DNA from: Candidatus Halobonum tyrrellensis G22
GTDB lineage: Archaea > Halobacteriota > Halobacteria > Halobacteriales > Haloferacaceae
Direction of reading: 5' to 3'
Length of the DNA: 58,711 nt
NCBI RefSeq assembly: GCF_000495475.1
Contig: NZ_ASGZ01000052.1
Span: forward strand, 1-58,711
The notes beneath the pieces were generated by a model. The model saw nothing but the letters and a program-made list of their open reading frames with translations, was not told the DNA's origin and searched no databases. Position numbers and translations under genes: made by a program. Position 1 is the first letter of the stretch. Each line of letters opens with the position of its first letter. This document shows positions 25,590 to 32,857 of this stretch, one piece after another.

Positions 25590-26105
25590 ATGGACGGCCT
25601 ATCGACGCTGGCGGTCGGGGTCGCGGCGACCGCGATCCTGCTGTTGTGTAGCGCGTTCTTCTCGAGTTCGGAGACGGCCATCTTCTCGTTGCCCCCCGAG
25701 TGGGTCGAGCGACAGGCGACGACCGACGACCGCCGGGCGCGGGTGCTCAAGGAACTCCACGACGACCCCCACCGCCTCCTCGTGACGCTGCTGGTCGGGA
25801 ACAACATCGTCAACGTCGCCATCTCGAGCATCGTGACCGTTCTCGTCGCCGAGTCGCTCCCGACGGGACCCGCGGTGGTCGTGACGACGGTGGTGACCAG
25901 CGTCCTCCTCCTGATCGGCGGCGAGATCGTCCCGAAGTCGGTCGGCCTCGCGAACGCGCGGACGTGGTCGCTGACCGCCGCGCCGGTCGTCCGACTGGTC
26001 GAGCGCACGCTCGCACCGGTGATCGGGCTGTTCGACTGGATCACCCGCCGCATCAGCGCGCTCGTCGCCGCCGAGAGCGCCATCGAGCGGCCGTACCTCG
26101 ACTGA
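25590..26105 (+). CDS. Stand-alone DUF21 (CNNM transmembrane) domain protein
   Basis: A 171-residue membrane protein with three hydrophobic segments. CSAFFSSSETAIFSL near the N-terminus, LLVTLLVGNNIVNVAISS and GGEIVPKSVGLANA define the CNNM/CorC DUF21 domain, which handles Mg2+ or Na+ export in full-length relatives. The CBS pair and CorC-HlyC domain that normally follow are absent; the protein stops soon after the amphipathic region. The stop at 26105 is followed by unrelated sequence, so it is either a genuine short form or an old truncation. Confidence 0.85.
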   Translation: MDGLSTLAVGVAATAILLLCSAFFSSSETAIFSLPPEWVERQATTDDRRARVLKELHDDPHRLLVTLLVGNNIVNVAISSIVTVLVAESLPTGPAVVVTTVVTSVLLLIGGEIVPKSVGLANARTWSLTAAPVVRLVERTLAPVIGLFDWITRRISALVAAESAIERPYLD

Positions 26106-26158
26106 ACATCGGTCACCGGGTCGTCGGTCGGGTCGGCGGGTGCCCGTCCGACCCGCGC

Positions 26159-26782
26159 TCAGTAGTCGCCCAACCGCGACTGCCCGCCGCCCTCGCCGTC
26201 GCCCGCACCCGACAGCTCCGCGGCCCGCGCGACGGTCGACTCGAACGTCTCCGCCTGACTCCGGTCGTACAGCGTCGCCGCGGGGTGGACGCAGACGAGC
26301 AGCCGGACCGCCGTCTCGCCGACGCGGGCGTCGAACACCTCCCCCGCCTCCTTCGTGACCGCGACCGAGCGGTCGAGCAGGTGCTCGGAGGGCACCTTTC
26401 CGAGCGTCACGACCAGGTCCGGGTCGAGGCGGGCGAGTTCCGCCGCGAGGTAGCCCCGGCAGTTCGCCAACTCCTCCGCGCTGGGGTCGCGATTCTCCGG
26501 CGGCCGACACCGGACGCAGTTGGTGATCCGGACGTCCGCGCGGTCGAGACCGGCGTCCCGCAGCGCGTCGTCGAGGACGGTGCCCGACCGGCCGACGAAC
26601 GGTTCGCCCTCGCTGTCCTCGTTCGCCCCGGGCGCCTCGCCGACGAAGACGAGGTCCGCGTCGGTCGGACCGACGCCGTTGACGATCCGCGAGCGCGACT
26701 CCACCAGCGCGGGACAGCGCGTACACTCCTCGACGCGGAGGTCGGCGTCGAGCGCGTACTCGTCGTCCGGACTCTCGCTCAT
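26159..26782 (-). CDS. Family 4 uracil-DNA glycosylase (Fe-S UDG)
   Basis: A 207-residue enzyme removing uracil from DNA in base excision repair. Motif A is VGEAPGANEDSEGEPFVGRSG and motif B is VHPAATLYDRS. The 4Fe-4S ligands can be placed at Cys20, Cys23, Cys92 (in CRPPENR) and Cys108; the 16-residue gap between the last two matches Thermus UDG. A Gly-rich tail ends the protein. It is downstream of DUF5786 and DUF99 genes on the same strand (31 bp after DUF99), suggesting one transcript. Confidence 0.93.
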   Translation of the reverse strand: MSESPDDEYALDADLRVEECTRCPALVESRSRIVNGVGPTDADLVFVGEAPGANEDSEGEPFVGRSGTVLDDALRDAGLDRADVRITNCVRCRPPENRDPSAEELANCRGYLAAELARLDPDLVVTLGKVPSEHLLDRSVAVTKEAGEVFDARVGETAVRLLVCVHPAATLYDRSQAETFESTVARAAELSGAGDGEGGGQSRLGDY

Positions 26783-26813
26783 ACCGGGAACCCCGAGCGC
26801 CGCGGAGTTACAG

Positions 26814-27431
26814 TTACCCCTTTCGGTCGCCGCCCGCGCCGTTCCCCGACTCGCGCTCGCGGTACGCCCGGCCCGCGGCGGCCGCGACGCTCGCGACCCG
26901 GAGCGGTTCGGGCCGGGCGGCCCCGTCGGGCGTCAGCGCCGCGAGCGTCTCGCGCGCCTCGGCGTCGGTCGCGCCCACCGAACGGACCCACAGCGTCCGA
27001 CCGTCGCCCGCGGCCCCGGAGTCACCGTCGAGTTCGACGCGCGTCCGCGGCGGCTGGCGGTCGTAGACGGCGAGTCGGTGGGCGAGCGCGTCGCCGGAGA
27101 ACTGCTCGCACAACGCGGGTTCGAGCCCCCCGCTCGCCTCGAAGGAGACGGAGAGGACCGGTCGCTCGACGGCGTCGTGCAGTCGCCGGAGGTCGAGGAC
27201 GTTGAACCACGCGGGCGCGACGCCCGCGACGAGCAGTAGCCGAACGTCCTGCCTACCGAGTTCGTCGAAACAACGGAGTACCGCGTCGGTCGCGTCGGTC
27301 CCGCCGACGGCACACGACGCGAACGCTAACCCCGAGAGCGCGCGGTCGGCCCGAACCAGCGCGCCCGCGAGCGTCGACCGCTCGGACCCGTCGGAGAACG
27401 CCACCCCGAGTGCCCGCGCGCCCGACTTCAC
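26814..27431 (-). CDS. DUF99 (UPF0215) family protein
   Basis: A 205-residue protein beginning MKSGARALGVAFSDG, the typical DUF99 start, with VLRCFDELGRQDVRLLLVAGVAPAWFNVLDL in the middle, where family members have a conserved Gly-Phe-Asn segment. DUF99 is structurally related to endonuclease V, but no activity is established. Its position directly upstream of uracil-DNA glycosylase supports, without proving, a nucleic-acid repair role. The C-terminal 20 residues are Gly/Arg-rich. Confidence 0.8.
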   Translation of the reverse strand: MKSGARALGVAFSDGSERSTLAGALVRADRALSGLAFASCAVGGTDATDAVLRCFDELGRQDVRLLLVAGVAPAWFNVLDLRRLHDAVERPVLSVSFEASGGLEPALCEQFSGDALAHRLAVYDRQPPRTRVELDGDSGAAGDGRTLWVRSVGATDAEARETLAALTPDGAARPEPLRVASVAAAAGRAYRERESGNGAGGDRKG

Positions 27432-27440
27432 CCGCCGACC

Positions 27441-27623
27441 TCAGGAGTCGGCGTCGCCCTTAATGTCCTGCAGGCGGTCGAGGAGTTCGTCGTTCGACGC
27501 CCCCGCCTCGAAGCTCACGTCGCCCTTGTGGTCGGCCTCGCCGGAGTCGACCGTCTCGTCGTCGAGGTCGGCGTCGAGCTCCTGGTTCTCCTGTTCGGAC
27601 TCGTCGTAGCTACCGAATCCCAT
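27441..27623 (-). CDS. DUF5786 family small acidic protein
   Basis: A 60-residue, very acidic protein (MGFGSYDESEQENQE... ending LLDRLQDIKGDADS). The conserved start GFGSYDESEQ and the C-terminal amphipathic helix are the marks of this haloarchaeal family. Its function is unknown. It is first in a three-gene unit with DUF99 (9 bp gap) and UDG. ATG 27623 is the only start that keeps the family N-terminus. Confidence 0.8.
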   Translation of the reverse strand: MGFGSYDESEQENQELDADLDDETVDSGEADHKGDVSFEAGASNDELLDRLQDIKGDADS

Positions 27624-27746
27624 ACGTCCTTTGCTAGCCGGGTAGCACGGAAAAGTGTACGGGTTCGCGTGTGCGGTGGTAGCGCTCCCCACGGGAGTGA
27701 GACCGTCTGACACCCCATTTAACACCGCCGCGGCCGTGGGACGACC

Positions 27747-28367
27747 GTGAACGTCGTCAACGTGACCGCGGACGCCGAGGAGTTCACCTGTAACGCGTAC
27801 TTCGTCGACGGGGAGACGCCCGCGCTCGTGGACGCGGGGTCGATGTCCGGCGTCGAGGACGTACTCGCCGACCACACCTCGACGCTCGACCGGGTGGTGC
27901 TCACCCACCAGCACCACGACCACGTGGGCGAACTCGACGCGGTGCTCGACGCGTACGACGCGGACCTGTACGCGTACGCCGACCACCCCAGACGCGACCG
28001 GGCGCTCGAAGCCGGCGACGAGGTCGACCTCGGCGACGAGTCGTTCGAGGTGGTGTACACGCCGGGACACGCCGCCGACCACGTCTCCTTGGCGGGCGAG
28101 ACGGCGCTGTTCTCCGGCGACGTGGTCGTCTACAACGACGGCGCGTTCGACGACGGCTCGTTCGGCCGGACGGACATGTCGGGACAGTCGCGCGAGCGAC
28201 TGGTCGAGAGCCTCCGCGACCTGCTGGAGCACCTCCCCGACTCCGTCACGGGGATGTACGCGGGTCACGGCGACGCCTTCCACGCGAGCGACGAGGAGTC
28301 GGTGGGCGACGTGATACAGCGCGCGCTGGAGCGGGCGGAGCGACGCGAACCCAAGTACGACGAGTGA
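27747..28367 (+). CDS. MBL-fold metallo-hydrolase
   Basis: A 206-residue metallo-beta-lactamase-fold protein. The dinuclear metal motif is THQHHDHVGE (about 53-62), with further ligands in VYTPGHAADHVS, FSGDVVVYNDG and MYAGHGDAF. It resembles glyoxalase II-like or general thioester hydrolases; the substrate is not predictable. It starts at GTG 27747 (the family N-terminus VNVVNVTADAEEFTCNAYFV fits). It is divergent from the DUF5786 gene with a 123-bp shared spacer. Confidence 0.88.
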   Translation: MNVVNVTADAEEFTCNAYFVDGETPALVDAGSMSGVEDVLADHTSTLDRVVLTHQHHDHVGELDAVLDAYDADLYAYADHPRRDRALEAGDEVDLGDESFEVVYTPGHAADHVSLAGETALFSGDVVVYNDGAFDDGSFGRTDMSGQSRERLVESLRDLLEHLPDSVTGMYAGHGDAFHASDEESVGDVIQRALERAERREPKYDE

Positions 28368-28553
28368 GCGACCGAGCCGACGCGCGGCCGCGTACCGTCA
28401 GCGGTGCGGCGGCGCGTCCGTGCGGCGACGGCTGTGGCGGGTCGAACGACCGGTCGCTCGTCGCGGACGGAGGAGACAGTAACGACGTGAAACTGGGTCG
28501 AACCGAGCGATGCGTCTACGGAAGCGCCGCGACGGCCCGGCCGCCGACCGGCC

Positions 28554-28703
28554 TCACGCGGTCCGCGGTTCCTTCGCCTTGGGGCGGAGCCGCGAGTAGC
28601 CGCACTTCCGACAGCTGTCGGCGCGCGGGGAGTTACGGGCGTTACACCGCATGCAGATCATCTTGTTGAGGATGCGGTCCTCGGCCGCTTCGAAACTCGC
28701 CAT
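28554..28703 (-). CDS. rpl40e: Large-subunit ribosomal protein eL40
   Basis: A 49-residue archaeal ribosomal protein ([20 protein letters not shown]...) with a zinc ribbon CMRC...CRKCGY and basic C-terminus [13 protein letters not shown]. Archaeal eL40 lacks the ubiquitin fusion found in eukaryotes. I translated it by hand because it is below 60 residues. A TATA-like GGTTAACA (28729-28736) lies about 25-30 bp upstream of ATG 28703. The spacer further upstream holds a 21-bp tandem repeat. Confidence 0.95.
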   Translation of the reverse strand: MASFEAAEDRILNKMICMRCNARNSPRADSCRKCGYSRLRPKAKEPRTA

Positions 28704-28760
28704 ACATACCCCGAGCGGCCGGAGCCGTGTTAACCGTTGCGAGTCGGACGGGACGGCGCG

Positions 28761-28830
28761 CGGCGGGAGTCGGGTGGTGTGCGGCGGGAGTTCGGTGGTG
28801 TGCGGCGGGAGTCGAACCGCACGCGGCGGG
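28761..28830. repeat. 21-bp tandem repeat, about 3.5 copies
   Basis: The core CGGCGGGAGT(C/T)CGG recurs with starts at 28761, 28782 and 28803, and a partial copy (CGGCGGG) starts at 28824: an exact 21-bp period. The units read roughly CGGCGGGAGTCGGGTGGTGTG with a few substitutions. The array lies between thioredoxin and eL40 (both leftward), about 30 bp upstream of the eL40 TATA-like box. No gene is read through it. Confidence 0.8.
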
Positions 28831-28890
28831 CCGGCGCGGCCGCTCGGCGGGCGGTCGGCGGAGGAACGGGGCGGAGCGGTGGGAACCCGA

Positions 28891-29157
28891 CTACGCGCCG
28901 GCGTCGGCGAGGGCGGCTTCGAGGTCCTCGCGCTGGGTCACGCCGACGAACCGGTCGACGACGCCGTCGTCGTTCTCGACGATGAGGGTGGGGAGCGAGC
29001 GAACCTGGTACTGGTTCGCCACCTCCTGTTCGCTCTCGACGTCGACCTTCTCGAAGTTGACGTCCGGGTAGTCGGATTCGAGTTCTTCGAGGATGGGGTC
29101 CTGCGTCTTGCACGGCCCGCACCAGTCCGCGTAGAAGTCCTTCAATCGAACGGTCAT
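28891..29157 (-). CDS. Thioredoxin
   Basis: An 88-residue thioredoxin-fold protein with redox motif DWCGPCKT (Cys14, Cys17), the cis-Pro in RSLPTLIV and a C-terminal helix [10 protein letters not shown]. It lacks the N-terminal strand and helix of full-length thioredoxins, as in other short archaeal forms. I chose ATG 29157 ([16 protein letters not shown]), since the GTG 30 nt upstream adds a Gly-rich non-family stretch. Confidence 0.88.
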   Translation of the reverse strand: MTVRLKDFYADWCGPCKTQDPILEELESDYPDVNFEKVDVESEQEVANQYQVRSLPTLIVENDDGVVDRFVGVTQREDLEAALADAGA

Positions 29158-29281
29158 TCCGACCCCGACTTGCCCCGCGCCGCGCATAAGGGTTACTCAC
29201 TCGGGAGGACGCCCCGGGAACGCGGCCGCGTCCGGGAGGCGAGGCGAAAAGCTTACGCGGACGTACGCCGACGGTTCGCGC

Positions 29282-29443
29282 ATGAGCAGCGGCCAAAACA
29301 GCGGGGGGCTGATGTCGAGTGCGGGGCTGGTCCGCTACTTCGACGCCGAGGACCGGAACGCGGTACGGATCGACCCGAAGACGGTCGTCGCGTTCGGCGT
29401 CCTCTTCGGCGTCCTCGTGATGCTCCTGCGGTTCATGGTGTAG
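29282..29443 (+). CDS. secG: Preprotein translocase subunit Sec61-beta (SecG)
   Basis: A 53-residue tail-anchored membrane protein. The cytoplasmic part [20 protein letters not shown] is the archaeal SecG/Sec61-beta signature, and a single C-terminal helix [17 protein letters not shown] follows. It is the small non-essential subunit of the SecYE translocon. Found by hand because it is too short for usual ORF cut-offs. It is monocistronic, divergent from thioredoxin. Confidence 0.93.
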   Translation: MSSGQNSGGLMSSAGLVRYFDAEDRNAVRIDPKTVVAFGVLFGVLVMLLRFMV

Positions 29444-29559
29444 CGTCGGACCGGACCGACCGCGGGCCGACGACTCCGACCCCGGTTCCGCGTTCGTACC
29501 GACCGGACTCGACGGCCGACAGCGACAGCTTTTCACGACGGCCTCCCCCACGTGTGTCC

Positions 29560-30225
29560 ATGAGAGCGGGCGTCATCGCCGTCCAAGGCGACGTCTCCGA
29601 GCACGCCGAGGCGATCCGGAACGCGGCCGCGAGCCACGGCGTCGACGCCGAGGTCGTGACCGTCCGCGAGGCGGGCGTGGTCCCCGACTGCGACGTCCTC
29701 CTGATGCCGGGCGGGGAGTCGACGACCATCTCCCGGCTCCTCGCCGAGGAGGGTATCGACGAGGAGGTCCGCGCGCACGTCGACGCGGGCAAACCCGTCC
29801 TCGCCACCTGCGCGGGGCTGATCGTCGCGTCGACGGACGCGAAGGACGACCGCGTGCAGACGCTGGGCGTCCTCGACGTGAGCGTCGACCGCAACGCGTT
29901 CGGCCGGCAGACCGACTCGTTCGAGGCGCCGCTCGACGTGACGGGGCTCGACGAGCCGTTCCCCGCCGTGTTCATCCGCGCGCCCGTCATCGACGAGGTG
30001 GGCGACGGCGTCGAGGTGCTCGCCCGCTGGGAGGGCGACCCCGTCGCGGTCAAGCGGGGTCCCGTGGTCGCCACCTCCTTTCACCCCGAACTCACCGACG
30101 ACTCGCGGGTCCACGACCTCGCGTTCTTCCGGCAGGCGTACGCCGACGCGGGCGACGGCGGCGAGCGGGCCGTCGACGAGGGGGCCGCGGCCGACGGGGA
30201 GCCGACGGCGGAGGCGGACGAGTGA
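29560..30225 (+). CDS. pdxT: Pyridoxal 5'-phosphate synthase glutaminase subunit PdxT
   Basis: A 221-residue class I glutamine amidotransferase supplying ammonia to PdxS for vitamin B6 synthesis. VIAVQGDVSEHAEAI at the start, LMPGGESTTISRLL, the nucleophile Cys in LATCAGLIV and His/Glu in SFHPELTDD give the triad. The C-terminal 25 residues are an acidic extension. The stop overlaps the hisE GTG (GTGA), so the two are translationally coupled. pdxS is not in this window. Confidence 0.95.
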   Translation: MRAGVIAVQGDVSEHAEAIRNAAASHGVDAEVVTVREAGVVPDCDVLLMPGGESTTISRLLAEEGIDEEVRAHVDAGKPVLATCAGLIVASTDAKDDRVQTLGVLDVSVDRNAFGRQTDSFEAPLDVTGLDEPFPAVFIRAPVIDEVGDGVEVLARWEGDPVAVKRGPVVATSFHPELTDDSRVHDLAFFRQAYADAGDGGERAVDEGAAADGEPTAEADE

Positions 30226-30557
30226 GCGACCCCGCCGACGCGGGCACGAGCGACGACGCGGACGCGGACGACGCCGACCGCGTGCTCGACGACCTGTTCG
30301 CCACCATCGAGGACCGCCGGGAGACGCTGCCCGACGACTCGTACACCGCGTCGCTGTTCACCCACGAGAAGGGGGAGAACGCGGTGTTGGAGAAGCTCGG
30401 CGAGGAGACAACCGAGACCATCCTCGCGGCGAAGGACGACGACCGCGAGGAACTCGCCGCCGAGAGCGCCGACCTGGTCTACCACCTGCTCGTGCTGTAC
30501 GCCGCGAAGGGGATGGACCTCGACGACCTGCGCGGGGAGTTGCGCGCGCGCTTCTGA
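30222..30557 (+). CDS. hisE: Phosphoribosyl-ATP diphosphatase HisE
   Basis: A 111-residue all-helical MazG-like enzyme, catalysing the second step of histidine synthesis. Acidic metal-binding residues lie in EKLGEETTETILAAKDDD and ELAAESADLVYHLLVL. Residues 1-25 are an acidic haloarchaeal extension. It is a stand-alone domain, not fused to HisI. GTG 30222 overlaps the pdxT stop by four bases. Confidence 0.95.
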   Translation: MSDPADAGTSDDADADDADRVLDDLFATIEDRRETLPDDSYTASLFTHEKGENAVLEKLGEETTETILAAKDDDREELAAESADLVYHLLVLYAAKGMDLDDLRGELRARF

Positions 30558-30623
30558 GCGGGGGCGGGAGCAGGTGTCTCCCCGAGCGGTCGCTACTTGT
30601 ACCCGCGGCGGTAACCCCGACCC

Positions 30624-31292
30624 ATGAGCGAGGCCCGAACCGAGACGGGGAGCGAGGAGCGCCTGGCGGACGTGGTCGTGGTCGACTACGGGCTGGGCAA
30701 CCTCCGGAGCGCGACCCGCGGACTCGAACGCGCGGGCGCGTCGGTGACCGTCACCGACGACCCCGACGCGTTCGCCGACGCCGACGGGGTCGTCCTCCCG
30801 GGCGTCGGCGCGTTCCGCGAGGGGATGGAGAACGCCGGCCCCTACCGGGAGGCGCTGGTCGACCACGCCGAGGCGGGTCGCCCGCTGTTCGGCATCTGTC
30901 TCGGCATGCAGATGCTCCTGACGACGAGCGAGGAGGCCGAACGCGCCGGTCAGGGCGACGTCGAGGGGCTGGACCTGGTGCCGGGGCGGAACGTTCGCTT
31001 CTCCACCGACCGGAAGGTGCCCCACATGGGGTGGAACGAACTCGACGTCGAGCGCGACCACCCGCTGGTCGACGGCGTCGACGGCGAACACGCCTACTTC
31101 GTCCACTCGTACTACGCCGTCCCCGACGACGGCGACGCGGTGGTCGCGTCGACGGAGTACGGCGAGCGCTTCCCCGCGGTGGTCGCCACCGAGGCGGGGA
31201 ACGTGATGGGCACCCAGTTCCACCCCGAGAAGTCGGGCGAGACCGGTCTCCGCATCCTCCGGAACTTCGTGGAGTACTGCGCCGAGCGGTAG
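30624..31292 (+). CDS. hisH: Imidazole glycerol phosphate synthase glutaminase subunit HisH
   Basis: A 222-residue class I glutamine amidotransferase that feeds ammonia to HisF. VVVDYGLGNLRSATRGLERAG at the start, the nucleophile Cys in PLFGICLGMQML, PHMGWNEL and His/Glu in GTQFHPEKSGETG are characteristic. It lies 66 bp after hisE on the same strand. HisF is not in this window. Confidence 0.95.
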   Translation: MSEARTETGSEERLADVVVVDYGLGNLRSATRGLERAGASVTVTDDPDAFADADGVVLPGVGAFREGMENAGPYREALVDHAEAGRPLFGICLGMQMLLTTSEEAERAGQGDVEGLDLVPGRNVRFSTDRKVPHMGWNELDVERDHPLVDGVDGEHAYFVHSYYAVPDDGDAVVASTEYGERFPAVVATEAGNVMGTQFHPEKSGETGLRILRNFVEYCAER

Positions 31293-31400
31293 TCGGCGCC
31301 CCTCCCGGGTCGTCGTCGCGCGCGCTCGACCGTCCCGGTTCCCTCCGCGGGCGCGGCCGCACCCGATGGGCTTATCCGGAGCCGTTGCACACGCGGGGGC

Positions 31401-32225
31401 ATGCAGGTCGTCACCCTCGGACCCGCCGGGACCTACTCCCACCGCGCGGCGCGCGCCGTCGCCGACGACGTCGCCTTCCGGGAGTCGGTCACGGCGATCG
31501 TCGGCGCGGTCGTCGACGGGGAGTGCGAGCGCGGAGTCGTCCCGGTCGAGAACAGCATCGAAGGCAGCGTCACCGAGAGCCTCGACGCGCTCACCGACGG
31601 CGACGTGGCCGTCGTCCGCGAGATCGTCACGCCGATCCGACACGCGCTACTCGCGCAGTCGGGGGAGTTCTCCGTGGTCGCCTCCCACTCGCAGGCGCTC
31701 GCGCAGTGCCGCGACTACCTCGAACGCGAACACCCCGGCGTCACCCGCGAGGCGGTCGCCTCGACCGCCCGCGGGGTCGAACGCGCCCGCGAGGACCCCT
31801 CCGTGGCCGCGATCGGGCACCCGTCGAACGCCGAGCCCGCGTCGGGGTCGGGCGTGTCGCTGCGGGTGCTCGCCGAGGACATCCAGGACCGCGACTCGAA
31901 CGCGACGCGCTTCCTCGTGGTCGCGCCCGCCGACGAGCGGTCCGACGCGGGCGGGAAGACGTCCGTCGTCGTCTACCCCGGCGCCAACTACCCGGGGCTC
32001 CTGCTCGAACTCCTCGAGGCGTTCGCCGAACGCGACATCAACCTCACGCGCATCGAGTCGCGCCCCAGCGGCGAGCGCCTGGGCGACTACCTGTTCCACT
32101 TCGACTTCGAGGCGGGGATGTACGAGGACCGCGCGCGCGCCGCGGTCGACGACCTCGAAGCGCTCGCCGCCAACGGCTGGGTCCGCGTGCTCGGGTCGTA
32201 CGACACCGACCACGTCGTCGACTGA
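31401..32225 (+). CDS. pheA: Prephenate dehydratase with ACT domain
   Basis: A 274-residue enzyme turning prephenate into phenylpyruvate in phenylalanine synthesis. The catalytic domain (about 1-180) shows TLGPAGTYSHRAA, VPVENSIEGSV and the DSNATRFLVV catalytic motif. The ACT domain (about 192-270) has PGLLLELLEAFAERDINLTRIESRPSGE, where ESRP marks the phenylalanine-binding site for feedback control. There is no fused chorismate mutase. ATG 31401 opens directly on the family start. Confidence 0.95.
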   Translation: MQVVTLGPAGTYSHRAARAVADDVAFRESVTAIVGAVVDGECERGVVPVENSIEGSVTESLDALTDGDVAVVREIVTPIRHALLAQSGEFSVVASHSQALAQCRDYLEREHPGVTREAVASTARGVERAREDPSVAAIGHPSNAEPASGSGVSLRVLAEDIQDRDSNATRFLVVAPADERSDAGGKTSVVVYPGANYPGLLLELLEAFAERDINLTRIESRPSGERLGDYLFHFDFEAGMYEDRARAAVDDLEALAANGWVRVLGSYDTDHVVD

Positions 32226-32347
32226 GCCGCCCGCGTGCGGGGCCGGACGCCGACGGTCGACCCGCTGACCGCGCGTCCGGGCGGCCGGGCGCATCCCGTC
32301 GTCGGACGCACGACAAATTCAAGCCGGCGGGCCACGCAGGGTCGGGT

Positions 32348-32791
32348 ATGTCCCGACGGAATCCGTTCGAAGACGTCGAGGCCCTGTTCGACCGGATGAA
32401 CCGCGAACTGGAGGAACTCGGACGCCAGATGGAGGGGGGCGGCGGCGCCGCCGGCCGTCCCGGCGCGGACGTGGCGGAGACCGACGACTCGCTGGTCGTG
32501 ACCCTCGACCTGCCGGGGTTCGACCTCGACGACATCACCGTCACCGTCGACGACCGCGAACTCGTCGTGACCGCCGACCGCGAGGAGTCCGAGTCGTCGG
32601 CCGCCGCCGACGAACCCGGCGCGCGCTACCACCGCCGCGAGCGCTCCCGGCGAGGGACGAGCCGCCGCCTCCGCCTCCCGGTCGACGTCCGCGGCGAGGC
32701 GGCGAGCGCCGAGTACGAGCGCGGCGTCCTCACGGTCACGCTCCCCAAAGAGCGGACCGGCGGGGGCGGGACCCGGATCGACGTGGAGTAG
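32348..32791 (+). CDS. Hsp20/alpha-crystallin small heat shock protein (copy 1)
   Basis: A 147-residue chaperone. The N-terminal region (FEDVEALFDRMNRELEELGRQM) precedes a Gly-rich hinge. The alpha-crystallin domain runs from about residue 42 (VAETDDSLVVTLDLPGFDLDDI) to 142, with the conserved Ala/Tyr...GVLTVTLPK motif near the end. The C-terminal I-x-I/V motif is reduced to RIDVE. ATG 32348. It faces the 3' end of the large secreted hydrolase; a second Hsp20 lies past that gene's start. Confidence 0.93.
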   Translation: MSRRNPFEDVEALFDRMNRELEELGRQMEGGGGAAGRPGADVAETDDSLVVTLDLPGFDLDDITVTVDDRELVVTADREESESSAAADEPGARYHRRERSRRGTSRRLRLPVDVRGEAASAEYERGVLTVTLPKERTGGGGTRIDVE

Positions 32792-32857
32792 GTCCGAAAC
32801 GGGGAGCGCGGACGGCGACCCGGGCGGTCGGCGGGTCCGCTCCGCGCGTCGGCCCGC

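Noticed and set aside
28741-28835. CRISPR array at the repeats upstream of eL40
   Set aside because: Units are direct tandem copies with no unique spacers, and no cas gene lies nearby.
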